DNA from: Planctomycetota bacterium
GTDB taxonomy: Bacteria > Planctomycetota > Planctomycetia > Pirellulales > Pirellulaceae
Direction of reading: 5' to 3'
DNA length: 64,000 nucleotides
Assembly (NCBI GenBank): GCA_016872775.1
Contig: VGZA01000012.1
Location: forward strand, 1 to 64,000
Shown piece after piece: positions 9,145 through 17,439 of this stretch (its first letter is position 1; the number at the start of each line of letters is the position of its first letter). A program made the translations under genes and the position numbers. The notes beneath the pieces are model-generated. The model searched no databases. It saw only the letters and a list, made by a program, of their open reading frames with translations, and was not told the DNA's origin.

Positions 9145-10077
9145 ATGGGAATTCGGTTCTATTGTCCGCAGGGACACAAACTGCACGTCAAGACTTTCCA
9201 AGCGGGTAAGAAAGGAGTTTGTCCCCACTGTGGTAGTCGGTTCGTGATTCCGCTGGAGAGCCAGCGGCAGTCGTCGAAGTCATATCGCGACGATTCGCGC
9301 GCAGGTGCGGGCGGTAGCCAAGGAAAAGATGGTACGGGGGAACGCAATGGACAGGGGGACGATGACGACCATGAAGCCGAGGAAATTCAGGTAGCGGAGG
9401 AATCCTCGATTGGTGCAGCTTCTTCCGCGACGGCCCCTCTGCACTCCGGCCATCGCGAGTCCGGAGTCAACGACCCGATCGAAGAGTTGCCCAACGCCGT
9501 CTGGTATGTCCGTCCGCCCTCCGGCGGACAATACGGTCCCGCGCGTGGCGATGTCATGAAGAAATGGATTGCCGAGGGACGCGTCGGCCCCGATTCTCTT
9601 GTTTGGCGCGAAGGATGGAGCGATTGGAGGTCGGCCCAATCGGCGCTGCCCACGGTCGCTCGTCCTAATCCTGGACGTGCGGCCGAGCGAGTCGTTCCAC
9701 CGACTCCCCAAGCCGCTCCCGCCGCCGCTCCTCCATCGACGCAGCCATCGGAAAAAACGGAAGCTGCGGAATCGGTGCCAGTCGCGGCGAGCGGCACGGT
9801 GGCGTCCGTTCTGCCGGCCACGCAGGCACCATCAAGCCCCGTAGCGGGCCCCGTTATTCAGGGATCGGCGTCGAACGTACACCCTGAGTCCGTCATGACG
9901 GCAGCTTCGGTAGCTCCGATCGGAGTCCCGGGCCCCGTGAGTCTGCGATCGAATCCTGCTTCTTCAGGCAGCAGTGCCGATTCGAGCACAAAGTGGGCGA
10001 TTGCGGCTGTGATCGCCTTGGCGATAGTTGCGGTCGGACTATCGGTTGCGTTAGTCTACGTTCTGTGGATTCGCTGA
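9145..10077 (+). CDS. Zinc-ribbon GYF_2 protein with C-terminal membrane anchor
   Basis: 310 residues from the ATG at 9,145; an upstream in-frame ATG at 9,106 would add 13 residues. The start MGIRFYCPQGHKLHVK opens a zinc-ribbon-like module with FYCPQGH and VCPHCG. An acidic, glycine-rich linker follows, then a GYF_2 domain (AVWYVRPPSGGQYGP to LVWREGWSDWRSA), a Pro/Ala/Ser-rich linker and one C-terminal transmembrane helix (AIAAVIALAIVAVGLSVALV). GYF_2 domains bind proline-rich peptides. Orientation suggests a cytoplasmic sensor or adaptor tethered to a membrane; the ligand is unknown. Confidence 0.82.
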   Translation: MGIRFYCPQGHKLHVKTFQAGKKGVCPHCGSRFVIPLESQRQSSKSYRDDSRAGAGGSQGKDGTGERNGQGDDDDHEAEEIQVAEESSIGAASSATAPLHSGHRESGVNDPIEELPNAVWYVRPPSGGQYGPARGDVMKKWIAEGRVGPDSLVWREGWSDWRSAQSALPTVARPNPGRAAERVVPPTPQAAPAAAPPSTQPSEKTEAAESVPVAASGTVASVLPATQAPSSPVAGPVIQGSASNVHPESVMTAASVAPIGVPGPVSLRSNPASSGSSADSSTKWAIAAVIALAIVAVGLSVALVYVLWIR

Positions 10078-10155
10078 TTCTGTGATCTTTGTCCGGATTG
10101 GAGTGATCCGGCGCATCGGGATCCACGGGACTCACTATTCCGGGAGGAAACTGCA

Positions 10156-10725
10156 ATGACGATACGCACTCGCAATCTATTGGGAATGGCACTGCTCGGT
10201 TGGTTGGGACTTGTCGCCCCCCGGCTTGCCGCAGACGACGCGGAGGGCAGCGCCTTTGTGATCGCTGACGGAAAGCTGACGATGTCGGCGCCGAAAGGTT
10301 GGGTCCGCAAGCAGCCGTCGGTGCGGATCATCGAGCATGAGTTTGCCGCCCCCAAGGCGGAGGGTGACGATGCCGATGGGCGATTCACGGTCATGGCAGC
10401 CGGAGGCAGCATCGAAGCCAATATCGATCGTTGGATCGGCCAATTTTCCCAACCCGACGGCAGCTCCACCAAGGAAAAGACCAGGCAGGAACAGCTGACG
10501 GTCGGCAAGAACAAGATCCAGGTCGTCGACATCTCCGGCAGTTATAAAGATCAGCGCGGGCCGATGACTCCGGCGGTCACACGGGAAGATTACCGGATGC
10601 TCGGTGCGATCATCTCGACCGAGAATTCCGGTCTGATTTTCCTCAAATTCTACGGACCGAAGAAGACGATCGCGGCCAATGAAAAGGGATTTCAGGAAAT
10701 GCTGAAATCGATCAAGGCGAAATGA
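10156..10725 (+). CDS. Secreted protein of unknown function
   Basis: 189 residues with a signal peptide (LLGMALLGWLGLVAPRLAADD) and a strong GGGAGGAAA ribosome site. The mature part alternates strands and turns, with LTMSAPKGWVRKQPS near its start and YRMLGAIISTENSGLIFLKF near its end, ending in a helix FQEMLKSIKAK. The pattern resembles small planctomycete periplasmic proteins of the PsbP/Mog1-like fold, but I cannot assign a function. Its stop overlaps the start of the CPBP gene by 4 nt, so the two are translationally coupled. Confidence 0.75.
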   Translation: MTIRTRNLLGMALLGWLGLVAPRLAADDAEGSAFVIADGKLTMSAPKGWVRKQPSVRIIEHEFAAPKAEGDDADGRFTVMAAGGSIEANIDRWIGQFSQPDGSSTKEKTRQEQLTVGKNKIQVVDISGSYKDQRGPMTPAVTREDYRMLGAIISTENSGLIFLKFYGPKKTIAANEKGFQEMLKSIKAK

Positions 10726-11465
10726 ACGGCGCGTCGGCCCACGAGCAGGTCGGTCGGCCGCCGCCGCGGCACGGGGGCGCGCTTCTGTTCGCCCTCGCCT
10801 TCCCGACGCTGGTGGCCTGGATCTATTTCATCTTGCTGGCGGAAGCGCCAGCGGGTCTGCAGCGCGTCACCTATGCCGTGGGCAAGATCATTCAATTTGC
10901 TTTCCCTGTTCTTTGGGTTTGGCGGGTGGAACGGCGCCGTCTCTTCCGACCGATCAGTGTGCGGGGAACAGGCGTCGGAATCGCGGCCGGCGTGGCCGTG
11001 GTCGCCGCCATGTTCGCGCTCTATTTCCTCTGGTTGCAGTCAAGCTCGGTCTTCCAGATCGCCGGCGACCAAATCCGAAAACGAATCGCCAGCATCGGCA
11101 TCGACAGTGGCGCATCGTTCGCTGTCGTGGGACTGTTTTATGTGTTGATGCACAGCGGTTTTGAAGAATACTACTGGCGCTGGTTTGTGTTCCGCGGCCT
11201 GCGCGAGCGATTCGGGTTCCCCGCTTCCGCGCTCGTCTCCAGCCTCGGCTTCATGTCCCATCATGTGCTCGTGCTGGGACTCTACTTCGGCGCTATATCG
11301 CCCGCCACCGCCCTGTTCTCCGCGGCGGTCGCGATTGGCGGAGCAATCTGGGCCTGGGTCTACGAAAAATGTGATTCGCTTGTCGGTCCCTGGATCAGCC
11401 ATGCGCTGGTCGACGCCGGAATCTTCATCGTTGGCTACGACATCGCGCGCGAGGTGCTGCAATGA
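10722..11465 (+). CDS. CPBP family intramembrane protease-like protein
   Basis: 247 residues with about six to eight hydrophobic helices. The CPBP (Abi) motifs are present: EEYYWRWFVFRG (EExxxR), a SHHVLVLG helix, and SHALVDAGIF near the end (HxxxD instead of the common HxxxN). Family members are membrane glutamic endopeptidases that process CAAX-type or bacterial peptides. It overlaps the previous gene (ATGA) and the next small zinc-ribbon gene by 4 nt each, so a three-gene operon is clear. Confidence 0.85.
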   Translation: MNGASAHEQVGRPPPRHGGALLFALAFPTLVAWIYFILLAEAPAGLQRVTYAVGKIIQFAFPVLWVWRVERRRLFRPISVRGTGVGIAAGVAVVAAMFALYFLWLQSSSVFQIAGDQIRKRIASIGIDSGASFAVVGLFYVLMHSGFEEYYWRWFVFRGLRERFGFPASALVSSLGFMSHHVLVLGLYFGAISPATALFSAAVAIGGAIWAWVYEKCDSLVGPWISHALVDAGIFIVGYDIAREVLQ

Positions 11466-11758
11466 AAGGACCGTACGAACGGCTAAAATATGACGGACGA
11501 CGCGTCTGGGAATGTCCGGCCTGCCAGCATCGCGAACGAACGCTGGGCTCCGTCACTTTCCAGTTCTGCAAGTGCCAGGCCAATGAGCCAGCGGCACAAC
11601 GCCGGCCGATGCATCTGCTGGAGGAGGGATTCAAACAGTATGCTCCCCGAGCGCTACCCTTGGGTCCGAACCACCCCAAGAACCCGGAAGCCACGGAGCT
11701 CGTCCCCGCCGACCCGGCGCCGCCGACCAATCCAGAAAACCCCGAGGATAGCGGGTAG
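11462..11758 (+). CDS. Small zinc-ribbon protein
   Basis: 98 residues. WECPACQHRERT and FQFCKC supply the pairs of Cys ligands for a zinc ribbon in the first half; the second half is proline-rich and likely disordered. It starts inside the stop of the CPBP gene and is the last gene of the operon. Similar short proteins bind nucleic acid or ribosomes, but nothing here fixes the role. Confidence 0.65.
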   Translation: MKGPYERLKYDGRRVWECPACQHRERTLGSVTFQFCKCQANEPAAQRRPMHLLEEGFKQYAPRALPLGPNHPKNPEATELVPADPAPPTNPENPEDSG

Positions 11759-11773
11759 TACCTGAGCCCGTGT

Positions 11774-11792
11774 CTGGGGCATCCTGCCCCAG
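11774..11792. repeat. GGGGCA palindrome between convergent genes
   Basis: CTGGGGCA and TGCCCCAG form a perfect 8-bp stem around TCC, right next to the stop of the ArsC-like gene and 15 nt past the end of the zinc-ribbon gene. It could end transcription from both sides. A near-copy lies at 60,373-60,393. Confidence 0.6.
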
Positions 11793-12149
11793 CTATTGCT
11801 TGGACTTGAGCAGCACCTCCGAGTACATCTCAGCGTCAAATCCGACCAGAAGCGTGTTGCCGACGCGCAAGGCCGGGGCACGCAAGTTGCCTGACGGACC
11901 GACCAGCAGCGACTGCAACGTTGCTTCGTCCGGCTGGACGGTCTTCAGTTCAAGGCGGATGACTTTCTTCCCTTTGGTTGCGTATAGCAATTTGACGCCT
12001 TGCAGCACGATGGAGATTTCATCAGCGGGAATCGTCGCTTTACGTGCGTCCACCTGTTCGTCGGGCTTCAGCCCATGCTTCGCAAGAAACTCTTGCGTAC
12101 GACCGCACGTCGTTCAGTTCGCGCGGTGATAACTCCATTTCGGATTCAT
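11793..12149 (-). CDS. ArsC/Spx-like redox protein, candidate selenoprotein
   Basis: Read through the in-frame TGA at 12,116-12,114, the gene encodes 118 residues starting MNPKWSYHRAN-U-TTCGRT. AGGGAG sits 9 nt before this ATG. The TGA falls where ArsC/Spx proteins have the first Cys of CxxC, giving U12-T-T-C15, followed by the helix QEFLAKHG, a VDARK turn, and the late segment LRAPALRVGNTLLVGFD with the cis-Pro typical of thioredoxin folds. A perfect hairpin begins 16 nt past the TGA. Without readthrough only an 86-residue fragment lacking the active site would remain. The fold points to a thiol/selenol oxidoreductase; the substrate is unknown. It is the last gene of DUF1080-tadA-this gene. 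A Cys-to-stop mutation or base-call error is the alternative. No Sec machinery gene is in the window. Confidence 0.78.
12081..12097 (-). promoter_or_regulatory. SECIS-like hairpin downstream of the TGA
   Basis: On the minus strand CGCAAGA and TCTTGCG form a perfect 7-bp stem with loop GTT. The loop begins 24 nt after the TGA and its first base is G, which fits the usual bacterial SECIS rules (loop some 16-37 nt from UGA, a G in the first loop positions). A smaller stem, ACGAC/GTCGT, lies at 12,099-12,113 between it and the TGA. Confidence 0.6.
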
Positions 12150-12201
12150 TTCGGTTAGCTCCCTGAGGGTCAGGATAAATCGGTCGCAAACGCAAAGACG
12201 G

Positions 12202-12666
12202 CTATTTCTTACCCGATCGACGCTGCGCTTGAAAGAACCCGCTGAGGATCGCGCCGCACCGATCGGCCAGTACGTCCGGAATGACTTCGCACTGGTGATT
12301 AAGTCGAGCGTCTTCGAGCAGTCGGAACAGGCTGCGTACGGCGCCCGCCTTCGGGTCGCTGGCGCCGTACACGACAACGGGCAGGCGCGCCTGGACAATC
12401 GCACCGGCGCACATGGAGCACGGCTCGAGCGTCACGCAAAGAACACATTGTTCCAATCGCCAGTCACCGATCGCGGCCGCGGCCTGGGTGATGGCAATCA
12501 TTTCCGCGTGGGCGGTCGGATCCTTGAGCTGTTCGCGCTGGTTGTGCGCCGATGCAATCAATTGCCCATCACGAAATATCGCCGCGCCGACAGGCACTTC
12601 GTCTTCCTGTAGCGCTTGCTCCGCCTCGCGCAACGCCTGCAGCATCCATTCGTCGTAGGGTGTCAC
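12202..12666 (-). CDS. tadA: tRNA-specific adenosine deaminase
   Basis: 154 residues, the normal TadA length. The zinc-deaminase motifs are complete: TAHAEM with the catalytic Glu at about residue 55, and EPCSMCAGA with the two zinc Cys. TadA converts A34 of tRNA-Arg(ACG) to inosine so it can read CGU, CGC and CGA. The matching tRNA-Arg(ACG) is at 57,250-57,323. It is 11 nt downstream of the DUF1080 gene and 52 nt upstream of the ArsC-like gene, so the three probably form an operon. Confidence 0.95.
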   Translation of the reverse strand: MTPYDEWMLQALREAEQALQEDEVPVGAAIFRDGQLIASAHNQREQLKDPTAHAEMIAITQAAAAIGDWRLEQCVLCVTLEPCSMCAGAIVQARLPVVVYGASDPKAGAVRSLFRLLEDARLNHQCEVIPDVLADRCGAILSGFFQAQRRSGKK

Positions 12667-12677
12667 CAGGTTGCCGC

Positions 12678-13382
12678 CTACTCTTTCAAGTCGAGCAGTC
12701 GGTATTTGAAATCACGGATCGCCGCGCGCGTGAGATACGTCGAAATCCCCAGTGGCTTAGATGGATTCACTTCCGACCGTGTGCTGATCCGCCGTCCCTT
12801 GATATCCTGATCGACCATCTGTTTGTCGTCGATCCAGGCTTCCAGCTTCTCCGGGCGGACCCGCACGCGGATCTTATACCATTTCTTGTTTTCGAACCGC
12901 ATCACCTGCGTCGTTTCGTTTTCCGAGGCATCCTGTCCGTCAATTGACGAAATGCCAACGACGCTGCCGGCCCAGCCACCCACAATGAAACTGCAGTGCG
13001 ACTCCTTTACCGGAAAAGTCAACCCGCAGAAAAAATCGCCTCCATCCACACGCATCGCTTCCAGGCTGATTTCATAATCGGACTTCGGAAAATCTTTCTT
13101 TTTCGAGGTGATCCCTGACATCGGTTGCCCGAAATCGATCAGCAACCTGCCGTCCTCGACCGTGACTTCGCCCTGCCCTCCAAAATCGGTGATCAACCAG
13201 CCGTCGAGTGACTTGCCGTCGAATAGCGGAATCCACTTCTGCTTGCGTTCCGCCGCGGTTTCGTCCGCCTCAACGCGAGCGGCCGTGCCCGCGGTCCAAG
13301 GGAACCTGACAAGAGGCAGTGAAAGCACGATCACGGCGACGGGCAATAATGTGATTTGCGCTCGATTCAAACGGAATCTCAT
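12678..13382 (-). CDS. DUF1080 (3-keto-disaccharide hydrolase-like) secreted protein
   Basis: 234 residues from the ATG behind GGGAG; a longer upstream frame has no signal. After an N-terminal hydrophobic anchor ([17 protein letters not shown]) comes the DUF1080 concanavalin-like sandwich, opening with [15 protein letters not shown] and closing with [14 protein letters not shown]1080 proteins include hydrolases that cleave 3-keto-glycosides and related sugar-binding proteins. This one is a single-domain form. It heads the operon with tadA and the putative selenoprotein; a functional link is not obvious. Confidence 0.83.
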   Translation of the reverse strand: MRFRLNRAQITLLPVAVIVLSLPLVRFPWTAGTAARVEADETAAERKQKWIPLFDGKSLDGWLITDFGGQGEVTVEDGRLLIDFGQPMSGITSKKKDFPKSDYEISLEAMRVDGGDFFCGLTFPVKESHCSFIVGGWAGSVVGISSIDGQDASENETTQVMRFENKKWYKIRVRVRPEKLEAWIDDKQMVDQDIKGRRISTRSEVNPSKPLGISTYLTRAAIRDFKYRLLDLKE

Positions 13383-13552
13383 GGCAGCAGCTCCCTGGTC
13401 GGTTCCGGGCGAGTTCCTCTCGGCTTCCAAGTCGCATTCGCAAAAACGGCGATTGCTACTATACTGGTTCACTCGCTGCACTTCTTGTACACCGTCTATC
13501 CCTCAGGCACAAGCTTATCCAACCCGAAATCAATTCGAGGGAATCTCCCGCC

Positions 13553-13957
13553 ATGAGCAATCGATGGCGCTGGCTGGACTTCATCCTGGCCGGTTACTGG
13601 ACGTTGATCTTCGTGGGAACTCATCTTCCGATGGCGCCGTCGCAGCATTTCAATCTCTCGCCGATCCCACTGGACAAGATCGCTCATTTCAGTGCGTTCG
13701 GCCTGCTGGGGCTGCTGCTGATTGCCTCGATCCGCGACATTCGTCGGCCGATCCAGGTGCTGCTTTTCCTGACAGCCGTGATCGCGGCGTACGGCGTGCT
13801 GGACGAATTAACCCAGAAGCTGGTCCCCTCGCGATCGGCCGATTTCTGGGATTGGGTCGCCGATATGCTCGGGGGCTGCACCGGGCTGCTGGTCGGCCTG
13901 GCGATCCGCCTCAATGCCCCACGCGCACGCATTCCCGAGCGACCACACAGTACGTAG
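13553..13957 (+). CDS. VanZ-like membrane protein
   Basis: 134 residues with four predicted membrane helices. The pattern THLPMAPSQ, DKIAHFSAFGLLGLLL and DELTQKLVPSRSADFWDWVAD followed by a last helix is that of VanZ-like proteins: a DK-H-F motif near the second helix and a DxxxD loop before the fourth. VanZ-like proteins are tied to envelope or glycopeptide phenotypes without a known mechanism. GAGGGA about 11 nt upstream supports the start. It is divergent from the DUF1080 operon and upstream of an M28 peptidase. Confidence 0.85.
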   Translation: MSNRWRWLDFILAGYWTLIFVGTHLPMAPSQHFNLSPIPLDKIAHFSAFGLLGLLLIASIRDIRRPIQVLLFLTAVIAAYGVLDELTQKLVPSRSADFWDWVADMLGGCTGLLVGLAIRLNAPRARIPERPHST

Positions 13958-14074
13958 GATGGGACGAGGCAACTTCGAGACCGACGCTCCAACTGGCCGA
14001 GCGCAGCGGCGGCACCCTGTTCCCTAACGCGGCGGCAAACGCCACAATGGTCTGGCACCAGGAGAATTCGATCG

Positions 14075-15760
14075 ATGAACCGTTGTTATTTGGCCGGAAT
14101 GCTTGTGGTGACTTTGACCTTGAACAGGTCGGGCGATGCCCAGCAAGTGTACGCGCCCACCGAGGCACAGATCAGAGCGGCCGAGTCGTCGATCCATGAG
14201 CAGGCTTTGCGGGGCCATATCCGCTTCCTCGCCGACGATTTGCTGGAGGGACGCGGTCCCGGTTCGCGCGGCGATCGATTGGCCCAATGCTATCTGGCGG
14301 CCCAGTTTCAGTCGTTCGGATGCCGCCCGGCTGGCAAGGATGGCAGCTGGTTCCAGCCGGTGCCGTTGGTGGGCGTGACCGCGCACCCGCCGGAGACGGT
14401 GCAATTCACATCGGGCGGTAACAGCCTTTCCCTGCGGCGGCACGATGATTGGGTTTTGGCTGCCGGGCGGCCGCAGCCCAACCATGCGATCCGAAATGCC
14501 GAAGTGGTCTTCGTGGGATACGGTATCGAGGCCCCGGAGTACGATTGGAACGACTACAAGGGAGTCGACCTGAAGGGAAAAGTCCTGTTGATGATGAACA
14601 ACGATCCGGCCGACGATCCACAGTTGTTCGCCGGTAAACGCCGACTGTACTACGGACGCTGGGATTACAAGTACGCCAGTGCCGCCCGGCAAGGGGCGGT
14701 CGGTGCCTTGATTATTCACACCGAAGCGTCCGCAGGCTATCCGTTTCAGGTCGTGCAGACATCGTGGAGCGGCGAGGAATTCGAATTAGCGGAATCGGAA
14801 GGTCCGCGCGTCGATGTCCGCGGCTGGCTGACAGAAGATGCGTCGAAAAAGCTCGTCGCACTTGCGGGCAAAGATCTAGATGCCTTGCGCGCCTCGGCGG
14901 AGAAACGCGACTTCCACCCGGTGCCGCTCGACGTGCGCGTGTCGCTGTCGTTTCCCTGCGACGTCAGGCCACAAGAAACCGCGAATGTGTTGGGACTGCT
15001 GCCGGGCAGCGATCCGAAGTTGGCCGACCAGGCCGTCGTCTTCATGGCCCATCACGATCATCTGGGGATGGCGGCGACGCGTAATGCAGACGGCGACAAT
15101 ATCTATAACGGAGCGATCGACAACGCTTCGGGCACCGGTGCGCTGGTCACGATCGCGCGCGCGATTTCCAGTCTTCCTCAGCGACCGGCGCGATCGATCC
15201 TTTTCGCAGCGGTTGGGGCCGAAGAACAAGGACTGCTCGGTTCGCTCTATCTCGCTCAGAACTCGCCGCTGCCGGTCGGCAACCTGGCTGCCGTCATCAA
15301 CATCGACGGACTCAACATCATCGGGCCAACACGCGACGTGAATGTGATCGGAATCGGCAAGTCCAGCCTCGATCTGCTGGTGGAAGGCGCCGCACGCTGG
15401 CAAAAGCGGATCGTGACCCCCGATCATTTTCCGGACCGCGGATACTATTACCGGTCCGATCAGTTCAGCCTGGCAAAAGTAGGCGTACCCGGCGTCTACC
15501 TGCACTCGGGCATCGAAGTAATTGACAAACCGGAAGGCTGGGGCAAACAACAGCTCGAAGAATGGACGAAGACCCGGTACCATCAACCGAGCGATGAATA
15601 CCGCGACGATTGGGACCTGCGCGGCGCGGTCGACGATACTCGCCTGCTGTACTACGTCGGTTTGCAGGCGGCCCAGCAGGCCGAATTGCCGGCCTGGAAC
15701 CCGGGTGATGAATTTGAAGCGGCGAGAAAATCCGCGCTCTCCGCCCTCAAAAAGAACTGA
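14075..15760 (+). CDS. M28 family zinc aminopeptidase with PA domain
   Basis: 561 residues with a weak signal peptide. The N-terminal half carries a PA-like insert (VVFVGYGIEAPEYDWNDYKG, GAVGALIIHTEASAGYP). The M28 metal site is complete and in order: MAHHDHLG, IDNASGTGALV with the bridging Asp, GAEEQGLLGS with catalytic Glu, NIDGLN, and a final YHQPSDEY His. It should be a secreted or periplasmic di-zinc exopeptidase that frees amino acids from peptides. The gene stands alone, followed by an inverted pair of intergenic repeats. Confidence 0.9.
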   Translation: MNRCYLAGMLVVTLTLNRSGDAQQVYAPTEAQIRAAESSIHEQALRGHIRFLADDLLEGRGPGSRGDRLAQCYLAAQFQSFGCRPAGKDGSWFQPVPLVGVTAHPPETVQFTSGGNSLSLRRHDDWVLAAGRPQPNHAIRNAEVVFVGYGIEAPEYDWNDYKGVDLKGKVLLMMNNDPADDPQLFAGKRRLYYGRWDYKYASAARQGAVGALIIHTEASAGYPFQVVQTSWSGEEFELAESEGPRVDVRGWLTEDASKKLVALAGKDLDALRASAEKRDFHPVPLDVRVSLSFPCDVRPQETANVLGLLPGSDPKLADQAVVFMAHHDHLGMAATRNADGDNIYNGAIDNASGTGALVTIARAISSLPQRPARSILFAAVGAEEQGLLGSLYLAQNSPLPVGNLAAVINIDGLNIIGPTRDVNVIGIGKSSLDLLVEGAARWQKRIVTPDHFPDRGYYYRSDQFSLAKVGVPGVYLHSGIEVIDKPEGWGKQQLEEWTKTRYHQPSDEYRDDWDLRGAVDDTRLLYYVGLQAAQQAELPAWNPGDEFEAARKSALSALKKN

Positions 15761-15764
15761 CGTT

Positions 15765-16001
15765 GTTCACCGCGGAGGAATTCTTTCACCGCCGAGGGCA
15801 CAGAGGAACGCGGAGACAGACGAAAATAGTTTCAATAGGAATTCAAGCAGTCGGGCTTGAACGCCGTTGACCAAACATTGTTATGCCTACGACTGCAAAC
15901 AACCGGAACTATTCGGCATACAACTCTCTGCCTATCTATCCAGTCCTCCCCCTCCGCGTTCCTCCGTGCCCACCGCGGTAAAAAATCTCTTCACCGCGGT
16001 A
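15765..16001. repeat. Inverted pair of ACCGCGGAGGG-type repeats
   Basis: The left copy (15,765-15,820) contains CACAGAGGAACGCGGAG; the right copy (15,945-16,001) carries nearly the reverse complement, CTCCGCGTTCCTCCGTG, plus two ACCGCGGT cores. About 125 nt without a visible gene separate them. A third copy is at 30,475-30,514. The pair lies between convergent genes. Confidence 0.65.
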
Positions 16002-16002
16002 A

Positions 16003-17406
16003 TCAGAACGCGCAGAGTTCGGGAATCGGCTTGCCGTCGTGGAGAATTGGAATCGGGCGGCCGGCGAAGTCGGGGATGGCGATCTGATCGGCCGGGATTC
16101 CCAGGTGGCGGTAGATTGTGGCGAGGAAGTCCTGGACGCCGACGCGTCGATCGACGGCATATTCCCCGCGACGATCGGTGGCACCGATGATCTGTCCGGT
16201 CCGCATTCCGCCGCCGCTGAACAGAAATGACATGGCGCTGGGCCAGTGATCCCGGCCGGGCTGCACCACGCCCTGCTCGGCGCTGGCGACGCCCCCGCCG
16301 GTACTTGGCGCGTAGCTGATCTTGGGAGTGCGGCCGAAGTCGCCGCCCACGATCAACATTACGCGGCGGTCGAGTCCACGCTCGTAGAGTTCCTCGACCA
16401 GCGCGGCGACGGCCTGGTCGGCGAAAGGAGCTCGGTACTTCATTCCCTCGAAGACGTTGTGGTTGACGGCATGGTCGTCCCAGTTGCCGACGCGGCCGCA
16501 GAGTTCACCGTTGAAGGTCACCGTCAGCAGATCGACGCCTGCCTCGACCAATCGTCGCGCCAAGAGGCATTGCTGGCCCCAGGAGTTTCGTCCATAGCGG
16601 TCGCGGACCTTTTTTGGCTCCCTGGTTAGATCGAACGCCTCGGCCGTTTCGGGACGGGTCATGAGATTCCAGGCCTGCCGTTCAAAAGCATCCATGGCCT
16701 GCATATTGCCTTCGCGATCGAGTTCTCGCCGCAGACGGTCGAAGCCTTTGCGCAAGTCGATGCGATCGCCGATCCGACCGCGGGCCTTTTCATCGGCCAA
16801 GCCGATGTTCGGGATGCGGAAGTCGGGCGCGTTGGGGTTGCCGTGGATGGCGAACACACCGTAGGTCGGACCGAGATAAGCGGAGCCCAGGTAGGGTATC
16901 GGGTTCACGCCAATATAGTTCGGCAGGTGGCGTCGTGGATCGCGCCGCACGAAATTAGCGATCGAGAAAAGATCGGGGTGGTCGGGGGCAAGTCGTCGAC
17001 CTTGCAGCGGGTGCCCCGTGAAGATCTGTTGCGGCCCGTCGTCGTGGCAGAAACCGGTATGCACCATCGATCGGAGAACATTCCAGCGCTGCGCCACCGC
17101 CGCTTGACGAGGGAACAGTTCGCAGAACTGCAGACCGGGTAGCGCGGTATCGATCGGTGCGAACGGGCCCCGGTATTCGCTGGTGGCGAGCGGCTTTGGA
17201 TCATACGACTCCAAATGACTTGCGCCGCCATGGTACCAGACCACGATAATGGCGGTCCGTTCGCCCGTCGCCGGTGATTCGGCCAGCGCTCGGCGCCGCA
17301 GCAACTCCGCAAGCGGCAACGAGGCAACGCCGGCCAGCCCGATCCGAAAAAACTCCCGGCGACCGATCTGCTGCTCGCGAGCCAAGTTCTGAGTGATGCT
17401 GTTCAC
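16003..17406 (-). CDS. DUF1501 family protein, Tat-exported
   Basis: 467 residues. The N-terminus has a twin-arginine motif (IGRREFFRIGLAGVA). The DUF1501 body belongs to the alkaline-phosphatase-like/sulfatase-like superfamily, with IIVVWYHGGASHLESYDPKP near the start, SMVHTGFCHDDGPQQ, and VGGDFGRTPKI with GRDHWPSAMSFLFSGGGM towards the end. In planctomycetes DUF1501 genes usually pair with DUF1549/DUF1553 cytochrome-like genes; that partner is absent here, and the next gene upstream is a secreted protein of unknown function 33 nt away. The substrate is unknown. Confidence 0.88.
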   Translation of the reverse strand: MNSITQNLAREQQIGRREFFRIGLAGVASLPLAELLRRRALAESPATGERTAIIVVWYHGGASHLESYDPKPLATSEYRGPFAPIDTALPGLQFCELFPRQAAVAQRWNVLRSMVHTGFCHDDGPQQIFTGHPLQGRRLAPDHPDLFSIANFVRRDPRRHLPNYIGVNPIPYLGSAYLGPTYGVFAIHGNPNAPDFRIPNIGLADEKARGRIGDRIDLRKGFDRLRRELDREGNMQAMDAFERQAWNLMTRPETAEAFDLTREPKKVRDRYGRNSWGQQCLLARRLVEAGVDLLTVTFNGELCGRVGNWDDHAVNHNVFEGMKYRAPFADQAVAALVEELYERGLDRRVMLIVGGDFGRTPKISYAPSTGGGVASAEQGVVQPGRDHWPSAMSFLFSGGGMRTGQIIGATDRRGEYAVDRRVGVQDFLATIYRHLGIPADQIAIPDFAGRPIPILHDGKPIPELCAF

Positions 17407-17439
17407 TTGGAAATCGGCCTCGCAATTATTAGGCGTCGA

